DNA from: Rhynchopus euleeides
Taxonomy: Eukaryota > Euglenozoa > Diplonemea > Diplonemida > Diplonemidae
DNA length: 64,000 nt
NCBI GenBank assembly: GCA_963210315.1
Contig: OY723303.1
Coordinates: forward strand, 1,302,001-1,366,000
Reading direction: 5' to 3'
The position numbers were made by a program, and so were the translations under genes. Below the pieces are notes generated by a model that was not told the DNA's origin, made no database searches, and was given only the letters and a program-made list of their open reading frames with translations. Every line of letters starts with the position of its first letter. Positions within the stretch are counted from its first letter, which is position 1. Positions 11,025 to 25,300 of the stretch are shown here, piece after piece.

Positions 11025-11670
11025 AGGCAGCACCACTCTCACTGCCTGCAGCCTGCTTGTGTCTGTGCCTCTGCTTCTGCCTGTGCCTCCCCCCACATGG
11101 CACACTCTCTCCCTTCTCAGAACTGCCGTCGGGTGGGCCTTCCGCACACCCCGGCAGGTTGCCCTTGATTCTCGCCTTCTCATCCCAGGCACCTCTCTAG
11201 TCCTGCCTGGATTTGCCCTTCTTTACACCACGCCGTAGAAGCACATGCAGACACATGCCCGACGCTGCACGCCCCCTCCTTCCACCTGCCCCACACCCAC
11301 ACCCCACCCTTTGCTTGGCTTTGCAGCTTATTTTCACATGAGGGCAGCGCCTGGTTTGTTGCCACGCTTCGCTGCCAATTCACGATCCGCAGCTGGGAGA
11401 CGGGGCAGGAGGGGGCGTGAGGCGCACACCCACATATATGGTTCTCGGGCAGCGTTGAGCTGGACGAGTTGGGGTGGCAACACTATCCATACCCGCCACC
11501 ACCACCACCACTACCCCCACTCCCCCACCACTATCCGCGATCTTTCCCCCCCACCCCTCCTGGGTGTTCGGCATTCGAAGCAACAGCCAACTGCCGTTGC
11601 TGTCCTCTTATCTTGTGACTCACCCGGTTGCATCAGTGCCTCCGTCGGGGTGGTGTGAACGGCATCAACC
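11025..11670. other. Intergenic spacer
   Basis: Pyrimidine- and CA-rich DNA with no gene recognised. A (CCA)n stretch lies near 11490-11525, upstream of the next start codon. Confidence 0.5.
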
Positions 11671-12597
11671 ATGGGGCTCTTGTGCGACCCTGAGACCGTG
11701 GAGGGGACTCTCACGAGGCTGGTGCAGGACGGGGCTGAGTACAGCATCAAACTCACGTCTGCCTCCCTGTTCAGCCGCAACGATCTTACCGGAATTGATC
11801 ATCACGACCGCCTCAGCCAAGGAGAGAACCCACGCCTTCGGAAGGCGATGAAGGCCATCGACATTCTGCTGAAGAACCTCTGCCGACATCTCCCACCCCG
11901 TGATGTCCGAGATATCATGGGCTATGCATTGAACTCCACGCCCAACAGCGCCCTGACTGTCGTGCAATGCCTGTGTTTCCGCCAAAATGCTGACGGCACC
12001 TCCCGTGATGACCTCCGTGCATATCTTCTATCTGTGGCGGAGGATGTTGACCTAAGCGAGCCAGAGAAGCCTTCGCCAACGCGGCGTTCCGTTTCCCCCG
12101 CGTCTGTCCTGGAGCTGACCAGAGTTCTGATGGAGCAGGACTGCCTCACGCCAGGCTTTATGCAGAAGGTGGTGCGCCGGCATGCATCGAACCCTGACAT
12201 GTACTTCTCCCAGCAGGAAAGGGTTGTTATTGCACAGGCTTGTAAAACGGTGGGGCTCTCCGAGGATGCGGTGTCAGTCGTAGCCCCGATTAGGAAGGCA
12301 AACCCGCAGGTGCTGAACACTGTGGCGGCGGTGGCAGGTGGGGTGGACCAGTCTTCTCAGCGGATTCTTCAGCAGGGCTTGACGTACACTAGCAGCAGTC
12401 AGATAGCGTGGGTTTTCAAAGTCCACTGCGGGGAACGGCGTGACTGCAACCGGGCGGTTGCGTCGTGTGTCGAGGAGCATCTCACCTCGTTCGGCGCCAG
12501 CAGCTTCACCCCGCAGGAGCTGAAGGGGATGCTCGACATAGCCCAACGCCAGAAGCTTCCTATACAGCAGCTCCTTCGGAAGTTTCTCAAGAGATGA
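11671..12597 (+). CDS. Conserved-looking helical protein of unknown function
   Basis: A 308-residue single-exon protein that I do not recognise. It is predicted to be mostly alpha-helical, with amphipathic pairs such as AMKAIDILLKNLCRHL and a C-terminal helical stretch ending LLRKFLKR. There is no signal peptide, membrane segment or catalytic motif. The repeated helix pairs loosely resemble organelle helical-repeat RNA-binding proteins, but no repeat unit is clear. Codon use and GC match the flanking real genes, and the frame is unbroken with a TGA stop. The ATG at 11671 is the first in frame. Confidence 0.7.
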   Translation: MGLLCDPETVEGTLTRLVQDGAEYSIKLTSASLFSRNDLTGIDHHDRLSQGENPRLRKAMKAIDILLKNLCRHLPPRDVRDIMGYALNSTPNSALTVVQCLCFRQNADGTSRDDLRAYLLSVAEDVDLSEPEKPSPTRRSVSPASVLELTRVLMEQDCLTPGFMQKVVRRHASNPDMYFSQQERVVIAQACKTVGLSEDAVSVVAPIRKANPQVLNTVAAVAGGVDQSSQRILQQGLTYTSSSQIAWVFKVHCGERRDCNRAVASCVEEHLTSFGASSFTPQELKGMLDIAQRQKLPIQQLLRKFLKR

Positions 12598-13398
12598 AGG
12601 CTTTGGGCTGGCTTGGTTGTGTCGAATCTGTACCTCAGACAAAGGGATGGCCGCATTACGAGCAGGGCGCTCAGTGTGTTCTGCTTGGTGTGTGGGTGAG
12701 AGGCGACTGTTTTGGTCAGGAGACAGGCACTGACGTGCCACACTCCGACGGCAGGGGGTTGGAAACCAAGGGGCAGGCCTGATCTGTTGGACGCTTTGCA
12801 TGAGCTGATGGCAAGCAGTGTGGCTGTCCTTGGGGGTTGTTGACTCTGAATCGTTCCAAAAACGCCACAGCGGCGCATCGCATCGATATATAGGGGGGGG
12901 GGGTGCAAGTTGACACGCAACACAGATGGTGGCCGCGCTTTGAGGCGGATGACATCTCAGGCGAAGTGCTCAATCCCCACCCCACACCCCACACCCCACT
13001 CCATCCCATCTCGCCCCCACCCCCCCCCCCCTTCGCACCGAGCCAACCGATCTCATGCTGCCTCCACAGCCACACTGCACTCACTCCCCCCCCGACTACC
13101 CACACGCCCTCCCCTCCGACAAGGCAGACACACACTCCCCTCACCCCGCCCCCCCCTGGGGCCAGCGGTGGTTGGGGATCAGGGGCGTTGTGGAAGTGGG
13201 TAGGTGCGTGGTCCCCCCCCAAACCCACGCACCCCCTCACTCGCCCTTCCGTGCCACATTACACAGCGCACGACGCACAAAGCTGTTTTTATTGAAGGGG
13301 GGTATCGAGCGTGGGGGGGGTGGGTGGGCAGAGCCCCCCAGAAACGCCCCCCAACAAACCCCGCTGCAGGGGGGGCCTGTCGGCACTGCTGAGGCGCG
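12598..13398. other. Intergenic spacer
   Basis: No gene is seen. It contains G and C runs (about 12892-12902, 13018-13031, 13312-13322) and long CA/CCA-rich stretches. The end carries the candidate start region of the dynein gene. Confidence 0.5.
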
Positions 13399-16300
13399 AT
13401 GGGGAGTGACACGCTTCCCGCCGTGAGGCGGTTTTTTCAGATGCACGTCGGGTTCTGCCTCGGTGTGGACATCGACACATTTGCCAATGGCGACGGCAGG
13501 GCAGAGCCCTTCGATTTGGCAATCTCGGAGTTTATCAAGCAAGGGGGAAGCCGGCGGCTCCTATGGTATATCGTAAGGGAGAAGCAGCTGCTGACGGAGG
13601 TGCAGAAGGAGGCGAAGCTGGATAACGACGATGCCCTCAGTAACGCGCAGAGCTCTATGTCAACAGCGTCTGCAGGTGGTGCGAGTGTGATGAGCAAGCT
13701 GAATGACGACGACAGCAAGGAGAGCCATTCTACCACCAGCAGCGCTGCTGCCCAGCAGCGGATTATCGTGTCGACCGATCAGCTCCACACGCTGGAGCAG
13801 TACAACTGTATCTACTTTCTGAGGGACACTGCGGACCCCTCCCCGATCACAGAGGACAACATCTGCACCAGGGTGTCCTGCGGTGTTGTGCGCGAGAGCA
13901 AGACACCCAGCACAACCATGCAGGCGGGCACCCTGGTTTCCCTGGACCTGCTGGGGTCTCTCACCGCGATTCTCGATAAGATCCTGCTGCCCCTCCTGAG
14001 GTCCCGCTCGGATTACGGGGACCTGACGTCCTACATCCCTGAGGAGGATGTGGCGAAGGTGCCCGAGGTGTCGACCTTTCTCACCAAGGTGGCGCAGTAC
14101 CGCGCGTCGATCGTGTCGGTGGTGGACAGCCTGCAGCTGACGATGGCTCTGCAGAAGCCATCGCGGAGGTTCTGCATCGACTTCAACACGAAGTCATTCC
14201 AGAAGGCGGGGATGAAGCGTGAGGTGGTGGAGTGTTATGAAGCAACTGTGTCGGCCTGGATTAAGCGCATCACAAAGGTGCTGTCTCAGGGCATGCAGGA
14301 TGCCCCTATCGTCGACGCCTCTGTCACGGAGCACTCCAACTTCGGGGATGACGACGGGCCGGATGTGGAGCTTGAGTTCTGGAAGAAGCGCACCACGCTG
14401 CTGAACCACATCACGGACAACCTACAGCTCAAGGCGAATAAGACAATCCTTGGGGTGTTGCACGCGGCAGGCGCGCGCGCTGCTCAGGTCACGACAGAAT
14501 GGGCTGACATCGAGCTCCGTGTCACCGAGGCTGCTAACGAGGCGAAGGACAATGCGAAATACCTCAGCACCCTGGAGAAGTTCGCAGAGCCCCTCTTCGC
14601 TGAGGACCCCGACATCCACCACATCTGCGTTGCCATCCCGGCGATCCTCAATGTGATCCGTATGATACACTCCATTTCGAAGTTCTACAACACCAGCGAG
14701 CGTCTCACAGGCCTGTTCGTCAAGACGACGAACCAGATCATAAAGTGCTGCAGGAGATACCTCGAGCGGAACGGCAGCGTCTGGGATCAGGTGCCGGAGG
14801 TGGCGGTGCGCGACCTGAAGGCGTGCATCGAGTTGAAGGAAACATACCTTTTCCACTACAGGCAGACGAAAGGGGAGCTGGCTGCGAACCCGCTGGGGCC
14901 CCAGTTTGACTTTCCCGAGGGGAGTATCTTCGGGAAGTTCGATCTGTTCTCTGCGAGGCTGGCCAGGCTGGTGGATGTCATGCACGTCACGCGGCAATTC
15001 GACAAGCTGATGCTGGCAAACATCGAGCACATCCAGCCGCTGTGTGTGAGCTACCGGGAGATTCTCAAGAGCCTCCGTGAAACTGCAGGTGATTACCTCG
15101 AGGCGAGGCGCCGCGATTTCGACAACCGTTACCAGGACTATAAATACAAGGTGCAGGAGCTGTCAACGGAGCTGGTCGTCTTCCTCAACAACTGCTTCCT
15201 GACTGTCACGAACACTGCGAAGGCGCTGCAGCTCCTGTCGCGGTTCCGCGCAGTGCTCAACAACAGCCACATCACCAGCCTGCTGGAGGAGAAGCATCAG
15301 AGCATCTTTATGTCCTACGGCAGGGACCTGGAGAGTATCAAGACAGTCTACGAGAGGTTTAAAGAATCCCCGCCGACCCACCGCGACACCCCGCCTGTCG
15401 CGGGCGCCATCTCCTGGGTGCGGCAGCTGCAGCGCAAGGTGGAGGAGCCAATGCGGGTATTCCAAGAGACGCCTGACCTGCTCCACTCGAGAGACGCGCG
15501 GCGTATCATCAAGACCTACAACAAGGTTGCGAAGACCTTCGTGACCTACGAGGCACGGTGGTATGACGCATGGGCCACACGCCTGCTGGACGATGCCAGA
15601 GAGGGTTTGCAGGCAACCCTCCTCGTCTGCGACAAGGCTTCCGGGAGGGTCTACGTCAACTTCGACATCTCCATCAAGCAGCTCTGCAGGGAGGTGCACT
15701 GCCTGATGAGGCTCGGCCTCTCCATCCCACCGGAAGCGCGGTCCGTCCACTCCCAGAAGCATGCGCTGCTAAACTACTGTGAGGAGCTCCACTTCATGCT
15801 CGACAGATATTACCGTCTCATCGACTCTATATCGAAGATCCACAGCGGACTTATGATTCCCCACATCAACAGGCTGAATGTGGTGATCAACCCTGGGTTG
15901 GTGCAGCTGACGTGGACCTCGCTTAACATTGGGGTGTATCTCCATGATGCGAGCCGCCTGCTGACCCAGGTGGAGACGATTGTGCAGCGGGTTAACGGGA
16001 TCCTGAAGCACCGCATCGAGTCGAGCTGTTCGCAGATCCGCAAGATCAGCTTCATCTGCCTTGCGGATGACCTGACTCTGCCCAACGTGCAGCCGGTTCC
16101 GGCGACTAACATGGAGGGGCTAATCGCGCTGCAGAGAAAGCATGCAAAGGCTGTGTCGCACCGCCTCAGCGTCCTCAACTGCGAGGTGGCAACCGCGACA
16201 CGCGAGGTTGTCACGATCTCCACCGCAGCCTACACCTCTGCGGAGATGGCGTCGGTTCAGGAGCCCCTCATCGATATATACAACACATTCGAGCAGGATG

Positions 16301-19300
16301 TGTTCCAGGCAATCCTCTATGCAATGCAGCAGTCTGTCCTCTACCTGAAGACCCGCATCACAGGCCCCTGCTCCAGAGGGAGCACTGGGCTCTCGGTGTT
16401 CCTCCACCCCGACCCGACGATGTTCCACGCGGAGCTGGTTGTGAAGATGCGCACAGTAGACTTCTCCCCCTCCCTAGAGGACCTCCAGAAGGGCGTCAAC
16501 AAGATGGCACGGAGCATCCTCGACAGCGCCAGGGGGGTCTACCGGTGGAAGCAGGATGGTCGTGCCCCGCACACCTACGACATTGTGGAGTATCAGAGTG
16601 CGGTGCTCCGGACGGAGGAGGCGATGCGGCAGTCGGAGGGCGAGGCGCGGTATGTCAACCATCCGGACAGTGGGAGCGAGGAGGACGCGCCGGAGGGGTC
16701 GAAGTCGAAGCTGAAATCGCTCTTCCTCCGCATCGGGAAGAACAGGAAGATGACAAAGGTGTTCCTCCAGCTGACAGGTGCGGTGTCCAGCCTCCAGGGG
16801 CAGCTGCAGGCATTCCTCCAGCAGTTCAGCTGCTACGACACCCTGCTCCGCGGGAACCGTGCGAATGAGCTGGAGAGCTTCAACGGGCAGATCCACGTCT
16901 TCGATGATTACGAAGATCAGATCCGGACATACCACAGCCTGGAGAAGGAGATCTCGATGATGCCCCACACGCATGGCATCGGGTGCCTGAAGATCGACTT
17001 GGTTCGGCTGAAAAATTTCCTCTCCGCCGAGGCTGCCGCCTGGAAGACCGCGTATGGGATATCCCTGAACAGCAGGGTGAAGGGGGAGCTGGACCTGCTG
17101 CTGCACAACATGGAGGATATCGAGGCGAAGCTGACCCGGAAGGTGCATGACCTCAGCGATGTCAACGGGATTATGACTGTCATCGCGAAGATGTGTGCGG
17201 ATGAGAGTGAGATCGACATGAGGCTGCAGCCCATCGTGTCCGCATACGAGGTGCTCTATAAATACGGCGTGAATGTCACGAAGGAGGAGCAGGACCACGT
17301 CGACCGGATCGGATTCCAGTGGAACGACCTGGCATCGCAGTCGAGGCGGATTATGGATCAACTTCAGGAAGTGGGGCCACGTTTCAAGTCGGTGTTGCTG
17401 AATGATGTCGCGTCGTTCCAGAACCAGGTGCGCACCTTCAAGCAGGACTACGAGAAGAATGGGCCGAAGGCGGATAACATCGAGCCGAGGCTCGCCCTGG
17501 AGAGGCTGAAGGTGTTTGAGAAGCAGTTTATCGAATGCAAGCGGAAGCTGCAGGAGTATGCCATGGGGGAGCAGCTGTTCGGCCTCCCCCCGACGCGCTA
17601 CCCCGAGGTGGAGCAGATCGAGAAGGAGCTGAAGCTGCTGTCGAAGCTCTACGACCTGTACACCGAGGTGCTCGCGAAGAAGGCGATCTTCGAAGAGATG
17701 CCGTGGATCGAAGCGGATGTCGACAAGATGCGGGTCACCACCAAAGCATACCACGACAAGGTCCGCAGGATGCCAGCCGCTATCCGCGACTGGCAGGGTT
17801 ACAAAGAGCTGCGGGAGATCGTCGACGAGCTGCTCGACACGATCCCCATCCTGGAGCTCCTCAGCGCACGCTGCGTGGTGGGGAGGCACTGGGTGCAGCT
17901 CTCTGCAGTCACGGGTGCGAACCTCAACCCCCGCCGGGCGGAGTTCAGGCTGAAGCATGTGCTGGAGGCGAAGCTCTCCAACTACAGATCCGAAGTGGAC
18001 GAGATCAGCACCTCCGCAGTTCGGGAGCATGAGATCGAGATCAAACTGAGCAGGATCAAGGACGAGTGGGTGGAGCGCGAGGTCACATTGGACAACTTCA
18101 AGCAGAGAGGGCTGCTGATGCTCAAGCCCGACACGACAGCCGATCTCATCTCGCGTGTTGAAGAGGCGCAGGCGGTGCTCACGACACTCCTGTCATCCCG
18201 GTTCAACGAGCCGTTTAAAAAGGAGATCATGCAGTGGATCAGCAAGCTCACGACAACGCAGGAGCGGATCGGCGAGTGGCTTGAGGTGCAGCATCTGTGG
18301 GTTTACATGGAAGCCGTCTTCTCCGGGTCGGGTGACATCGCGAAGGAGATGCCTGCCGAGGTGAAGCGGTTCAGCAACATCGACAGGCAGTGGGTGAAGA
18401 TCATGAAGGCTGCCGCCGAGACGCCAAACGCGCTGAAGCTCTGCGTCCACTCCGACATGCTGAGCAATTTGCTCCCCCATCTGCGACTCTACCTCGACAT
18501 GTGCCAGAAGAGCCTCTCTGGCTATCTGACGAACAAAAGGAAGGTCCAGCCGCGCTTCTTCTTCGTGTCAAACGCACAGCTTCTGGAGATCCTGGGCCAG
18601 GCCTCGAGCCCCAGCTCCGTGCAGCAGCACCTCCCCTCCATCACCAACAGCATGGCCTCGCTGAGGTTCGACGCCCAGATGAATGTCGTGGGGTACGCAA
18701 GCCCGGAGGGCGAGGAGGTGACCCTCGAGTCCCCCGTGTCGACAGACCGTGATGTCGTGGACTGGCTGCAGAGCCTGCTGGAGAGCAGCGTTGCCACGCT
18801 GAGGGAGCTGCTGACAGGGCTGCAGGGTGAGCTGCTGGCGTTTGAGGGGCTGAACTCATCCAACGCCACGGCGTACAACAGCCCCACTCGGGGGTATGTC
18901 GAGTCATGCACAGCACAGCTCGGGATCCTCGGGCTGCAGATCCTGTGGACTGCCGACTGTGAGGTCGCGCTGTGCATCCAAAAGTCTGAGAAGGCAACCG
19001 TATCCAACAAGGTTCGCAAGCATAAGCACATCTATGAGTCCCTCGTGCATATGGTGCGTGACCCGAGCCTGACGAAGAGGCAGCGAATCACATACGAATC
19101 GATGGTGACGGTGCAGATCCATCAGTATGAGACAATCATTGTTCTCCAAAAGAGCTTTAAAAAGGTCCGATCCACCGCAGACTTCGAATGGCTGAAGCAG
19201 ACCCGTTTCTACTGCAAGACAGACCGCGGCAGGTGTGTCGCCTCCATCACAGACGTCGATTTTGAATACGAGTTCGAGCATGTCGGCCCCTCGGAGCGCC

Positions 19301-22300
19301 TGGTTGTGACGGACCTGACAGACCGGGTATACATCTCTGCAGCGCAGGCCGTTGGCATGGGGTACGGGGCCTGCCCCATGGGCCCCGCTGGCACCGGCAA
19401 GACGGAGACCATCAAAGGCATGGGGAAGTGCCTCGGGAGGTACGTCATTGTGATGAACTGCTCCGCGCTGACCTCCATCCACACGATGGGCAACCTCTTC
19501 AAAGGCACAGCGATGTCGGGGTGCTGGAGCATATTCGACGAGATCAACAGGGTCGATGTGAAGGTCCTCTCCGTCGTCGCAGCGCAGGTCGCCTGCGTGC
19601 TCCACGGGAAGCGCAACCGGCAGGCCGAGGTGCAGTTCCCCGACGAGACTGCTGTCAGACTCCTCCCCACGTCAACCTTCTTCGTTACCCTCAACACGGC
19701 ACCTGGCATGGAAGACGGAAGACTCGCCCTCCCTGAGAATATGAACGCCCTCTTCCGCCCCATCTCGGTGGTGGTACTCGACAAGGCGACCATCATGCGT
19801 GTCAAACTCGCCGCAGCTGGCTTCTTCGAAGCGGCACTCCTTGCCAGGAAGTTCTCATCCCTCTATGTGCTCTGCGATGAGCAGCTCACCTCACACCGCC
19901 ACTACGACTTCGGGCTCCGGAACATCATATCCGTCCTCCGGAGGTGTGGGGCGCTGATGCAGGAGCAGGCTTCGTCACACCCAGTCCGCCCCAACGGCGG
20001 TGGTGGAGCTGCCTATGCAGCGAACGGTGCACCCGCATCCGCCGCAGCGCCAGGGGGGTCCAGGAGCACTGCAGAGGTGGACGCGCAGGCGGAGCGGAGT
20101 ATTCTGATCACAGCGCTGCGGGAGGCGAACCTCGGGAGGCTTGTGGAGGACGACGGGCTCCTCTTCAGCGATCTGATCAGCGACGTGTTCCCCGGGGCGG
20201 ACGCGCGTGTTTTCCGGAAGGATCGGATGCACCAGGTTGTCGCAAAGGAGGCACACAACCACGACTTCACCCAGGCGCCGGAATGGGTTGCAAAAATCTT
20301 CCAGATCTATGAGCAGCTCAACGCCCGCCCGGGGGTCTGTGTGATGGGCCCCTCGGGGTGCGGCAAAAGCTCTGCACTGCAGGTCCTGGCACAGAGCATG
20401 TCCACGGCGCAGGAGGTGCAGGTTAGGGTGAGCCGTGTCAACCCGAAGACTGTCTCCGTCATCGAGATGTATGGGAAGCACGACACGCAGACGGGGGATT
20501 GGGCGGACGGGCTGTTCACAGCCCTGTGGCGCCGTGCAATGAGGCGGGCTGACGTCATCTCCTGGGTCCAGATGGACGGGCCAATCGACCCCACCTGGGT
20601 GGAGTCCCTCAACACGGTGCTGGATGACACACGCCTGCTCACGATACCCAGCAATGAACGTCTCCCTCTCCCTCCCAACCTCTCGCTTCTCTTCGAAGTG
20701 GAGGATCTGAACTGCGCATCCCCTGCAACCGTCTCCCGCCTTGGAATCGTGCATGTCGGGGGGAGGTGCCTTGCATGGTCAGCGCTTGTCGACGCATGGC
20801 TTCTCCGCCACCGCCAGGTAATCCGCTCCCACGCGCAGACCCTCCTCGACATCTTTGCCCAGAACCTCCCCGGGTTGCTCTCCCTTGCAAAGACTCACTG
20901 CACCCCGAGAATGCACCTCTCCGATCAGCTCTGCGTGCTGAACGGGCTGAAGCTCACCGAGGGCCTGTTTGCCGACGCGGGCCGTGCCACAAACCCCCAG
21001 GTCACCCTGTGCCGGCTGACGATCTTCTCCATGGCTTGGGGTGTGGGTGGGCTGATGGAGCCCCCCTGCAGGGAGCGGGTCAGCGAGTTCTTCAGATCCG
21101 GCAAGACGGATGTCCCGGATGATAACCTCTTCGACTACTATGTGGACACCATGACGGGGCAGTGGCTCCCTTGGGAGGCAGGGGTGGGGCAGGAGCTGCT
21201 CAGCCCGGACACCCCCCTCCACAGGGTGTTTGTCCCGACGGAAGCGAGTGTGTGTCTCAACTACATCCTTCACACCGCGACGAAACCCCTTGCAAGCTGC
21301 CCCGGGGGGTTCCGGAATGCCTTAGTTCTCGGAATGCCTGGCGTGGGGAAGACGGTTCACGTGCAGAATTTTTTGGACCAATCCTCCGCAGAGCGCCCCG
21401 ATTTCATGTCGAGATACATCTGCCTCAACGACGCCACATCACCCCGCGGCCTGCAGTCCTCCATCGAGTCTTATGTCGAGAAGATCTCCGGTTCAAACTG
21501 GGGACCGCCTCCAGGAAATTCGCTCTACATCTTCATCGACGACATCAGCCTTTCTCGGCAGGACGAGTGGGGGTCGCAGCCATCCCTTGAGTTGGTGAGG
21601 CAGCTGCTGGACGACGGGTTTTTCTACAACAGGAATCGGTTTGAGAATGCCGACAAGCTGGTTCTGGCGTCGACAAACGTGATCTCCGCCCTCTCGCATG
21701 CCATAGGGAGGCCGGACATACCGTCCCGCCTCAAGCAGCACTTCTTCATCTTCAACGCGAGCATCCCTTCCCAGACCTCCCTGGTGACCATCTTCCACAC
21801 ACTCCTCTTGCAACGCTTCCACAGCGGGGCTGGCTTTTCACCAGATGTGATTGCAGCAACGGAGTCCCTCGCAAAATGCGCTGTGTGGGTGTGGGAGGTT
21901 ATCGGGGAGAACCTGGCGGCAACCCCAGGGAGGGAGCACGTCAGCGTGTCGCTGAAAGACCTCTCCAGGCTCATCCTGGGCGTCACGCAGGGGATGCCTG
22001 AGGCGGTCCGAACACCGGATAATCTGGTCGATCTGTTCGAGTCGGAGATTCGCAGGACCTTCACAGACAGGCTGTCGGAGTCAGACGCTGCGTGGGTCAC
22101 AGCAAGGTACACTGAGGGTATCGAGGGCTACTTTGGACCTGCAGCCGCAGGCATTCTGCGGCGCGGGGCAAACCACTGGATCCACTTTAAACACGGGGAT
22201 CAGGTTGTCGATGAGGATCTCGTCCCGTCGCAGCCTGTCTACCTCCCTGCGACACAGGAGGAGGTGTTGGCGAGGTTGAAGTCGCTGCTGTCCAGCTACA

Positions 22301-25300
22301 ACGAGGCTAACCCGAGGAATACGATCACGCTGTGCATGCTGAATGTGCAGATGTCGCATCTCTCGAGGATATCCCGCTGCCTGCGGACCCCGAGGTGCTC
22401 CATGATTCTCATCGGGGTGCCCGGGAGCGGGAGGAGGACCCTGGTGCAGCTGGCAAACTTCCTCTGCGGGTTCAAGCTCTTCGAGCTCCCCACCGACCCG
22501 TCGTACTCCTTCCCCGCATTCCTCGAGGATTTCCGCGAGATCCAGAAGCACACCGCCATCGCATCGCCTGCCACGGTGCTGGCATCGGAGCTCTCCCTCG
22601 AGAACGAAGCAATCCTCGATGTTGTTAACGTCGTGCTCTCGAAGGGGGGCGTGCCTGGCTTGCAGCAGAAAGACGAGCTGGAGCTCCTGCAGGACGACCT
22701 GAGCCCATATCTCCCGAAAGGGAAGGAGTCATCGCCTGAGGCGCTCCAGATGTGCTATGCGAACCGTGTGGCGGATAACCTGCATTTCATCGTGCTGTTC
22801 CCTTCCACTTCTTCGGAGGGGTTCAAGTCGAAGACGCGCAGGTTCCCCGCGCTGCTGAAGCACTGCTGCATCGACATCTTCCACCCGTGGCCTGAGGATG
22901 CCATGACGGCAGCTGCAGAGGAATGCCTGCATGACCTCCCTCAGCTGTCCCAGTCGAAGCTCAAATTCCCCAGAAAGCAGATTGCCCAGCATGCAGGGAG
23001 GATGCACGCCTACGTGCAGTCGATGCTCGAGAGGTACCACGTGACAGAGCAAAGGCAGGTCGTGATCCCACCTGGGGACTTCTTTGAATACCTCACTTTC
23101 TTCAAGAAGAAGTACACCGAGACGCTTCAGCAAGAGGATACAGCGCAGGCGTTGGTTCGGGCTGGTGTGCACACTCTGAATGTGGCGCAAGAGGATGTGT
23201 CGACGATGAAGCGCTCCCTCAGCGACAAGCAGATTCTGCTGGACAGGGCGGTGTCGCAGGTGGAGTCCCTCCTCACAGACGTGGGGCTGCACACCCAACA
23301 CGCAGATGAGCAGTCTGCGATTGTGGAGCGGACCCACAACGATCTGGCGGATCAGGCGCAGCGCGTGCAGAAGGAAAAGGAAGAAGCGTCATCTCAGCTC
23401 GCCGCAGCGGAGCCAGCGCTGCGGGTGGCGGAGGAGGCCCTGAACACCGTCAAGCCTGATGACGTCGCGACGCTGAAGCGGCTGACTACACCCCCGCCTT
23501 TGATACGCCGCATCCTCGACGGCGTCCTGCTGCTGCGCAGCATGCCGGTCGACTTCCCTGTCCAGTGGGAGGTTGACACCACAGGGATCCGCGTGATCCG
23601 CCCCTCCTGGGTTCAGGGCAGAGCTGTCGCCATCGACCCGCGGTTCCTCCAGATCCTGCAGGAGTTCCCTAAAGACACTGTCAACGCCGAACACTGCGAG
23701 CTGCTCGCGCCCTACCTCGCGATGGAGGACTTTACAGTGGATCGCGCGAAGGTTGCCTGCGGTTCGCTTGCCGGGCTGTGCACCTGGATAACGATGATGA
23801 CTGTTTACCACAAATTTGCCAAGTCGATCGCCCCGAAGAGGTCGAAGCTTGCGGCGACGGAGGCGCAGCTGTATAAAGCACGCCAGCTGCTCGCGAAGAG
23901 CGAGCAGCAGCTGGGTATCAAACAAGCAGAACTGAAAGAGCTCCGGTCGAGGCTGCAGGCTGCAGTTGACGAGAGGACAGACCTTGAGACTGATGCGGAT
24001 GTCACCCGGAGGAGGCTGGCGACCGCCGAGACGCTCCTCACAAGCCTGCACAATGAGAAGCAGCAGTGGCAGGCGCGTACCCTGAGGAGTGTGGATCAGA
24101 TGAAGACGCTTCCAGGGAATGTCGCGACGATGGCGATGTTCGTCTGCCTGTCCGCGCCTTTCAACCACCGCTTCCGCAACATACTTCTGTCGGCGTGTGT
24201 CAACGACCTGTCGGATCAGGAGATCCCTTACACGCATGACGTCGAAAGCCTCATATTCACAGAGAGGATGAAGCGGAAGCTTGAGCTGGAATCTCTCCCG
24301 CAGGACGAACACAGCTTCCAGAGTGCCTTTATCGTGCACAACGCGCTGCGGCATGTGCTGCTGATCGACCCGCAGGAGCAGGGGATCCGGTGGCTGCTCA
24401 AGGCGCATGAGGCTGAGAGGGGCGTCGTGCTGACCAGCATCCACTCCAAGGACTGGCTGCGCACCCTCTGCAACGGGGTGAGGGACGGGCGGACCCTGAT
24501 CGTGGAGGGGGTCGATTCGGAGCTTCCCTCTGCGTTGAACGCCCTCGTGAGGGGTGTCTTCACAAAGGCGTCGCTGCTGGATGGGACCTCGGTGAACCTC
24601 GTCCAGATCGGGGATGAGGAGGTGGTGTGCAGCCACGACCTCAAGATATTCTTCGTCACCTCGTCTGCAAAGGCTGCGCTGGCACCCGACACATACACCA
24701 AGGTGAAGGTGGTTGATTTCACCCTGACGCTCAGCGGTTTGACCGAGCAGCTCCTGCGGACTGTGGTGAGGTATGAAAAACCTTCGCTGGAAGAGGACCG
24801 CATCGCGCTACTCGACGAGATCATCATCTGCGAGACGGTGCTGCAGGAGTGTGAGGACATGATGCTGCAACGCCTGGCCCAAAACCAGGGCTCCCGACTC
24901 CTCGAGGATTCGACCCTAATCGAGGTGCTATCCTCGACGAAGGCAAAGTCGAATGAAATAGCGGAGAGGCTTAAATGCTGCTGTGAGACTCGGGAGAAGA
25001 TCGACCAGGCTCGCGAGGTCTACCACCCTGTTGCCCTGAGAGGGGCGCTGCTGTACTTCACCATCATAGAGATGTCCCGGCTCTGCAGGCTTTACCACAC
25101 CAGCCTCGAGCAGTTCATGATGCAGTTCCAGCTGTCGATGGCACAGGCGCCTTCAAACCAATACCCTCCGAAGCGCGTGCAGAATGTGGTAGCTTATCTC
25201 ACCTCCCACGTGTTTAACTACTGCAAGCGAGGATACTACACACAGGACAAGCATATCTTCGCACTCCTGCTCGCGATGGGTGTGGACGAAGAGGAGGGAA

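Noticed and set aside
16474..18030. 518-codon minus-strand frame inside the dynein gene, with several other minus frames
   Set aside because: Shadow of the dynein coding strand; Leu/His/Arg-rich and without motifs.
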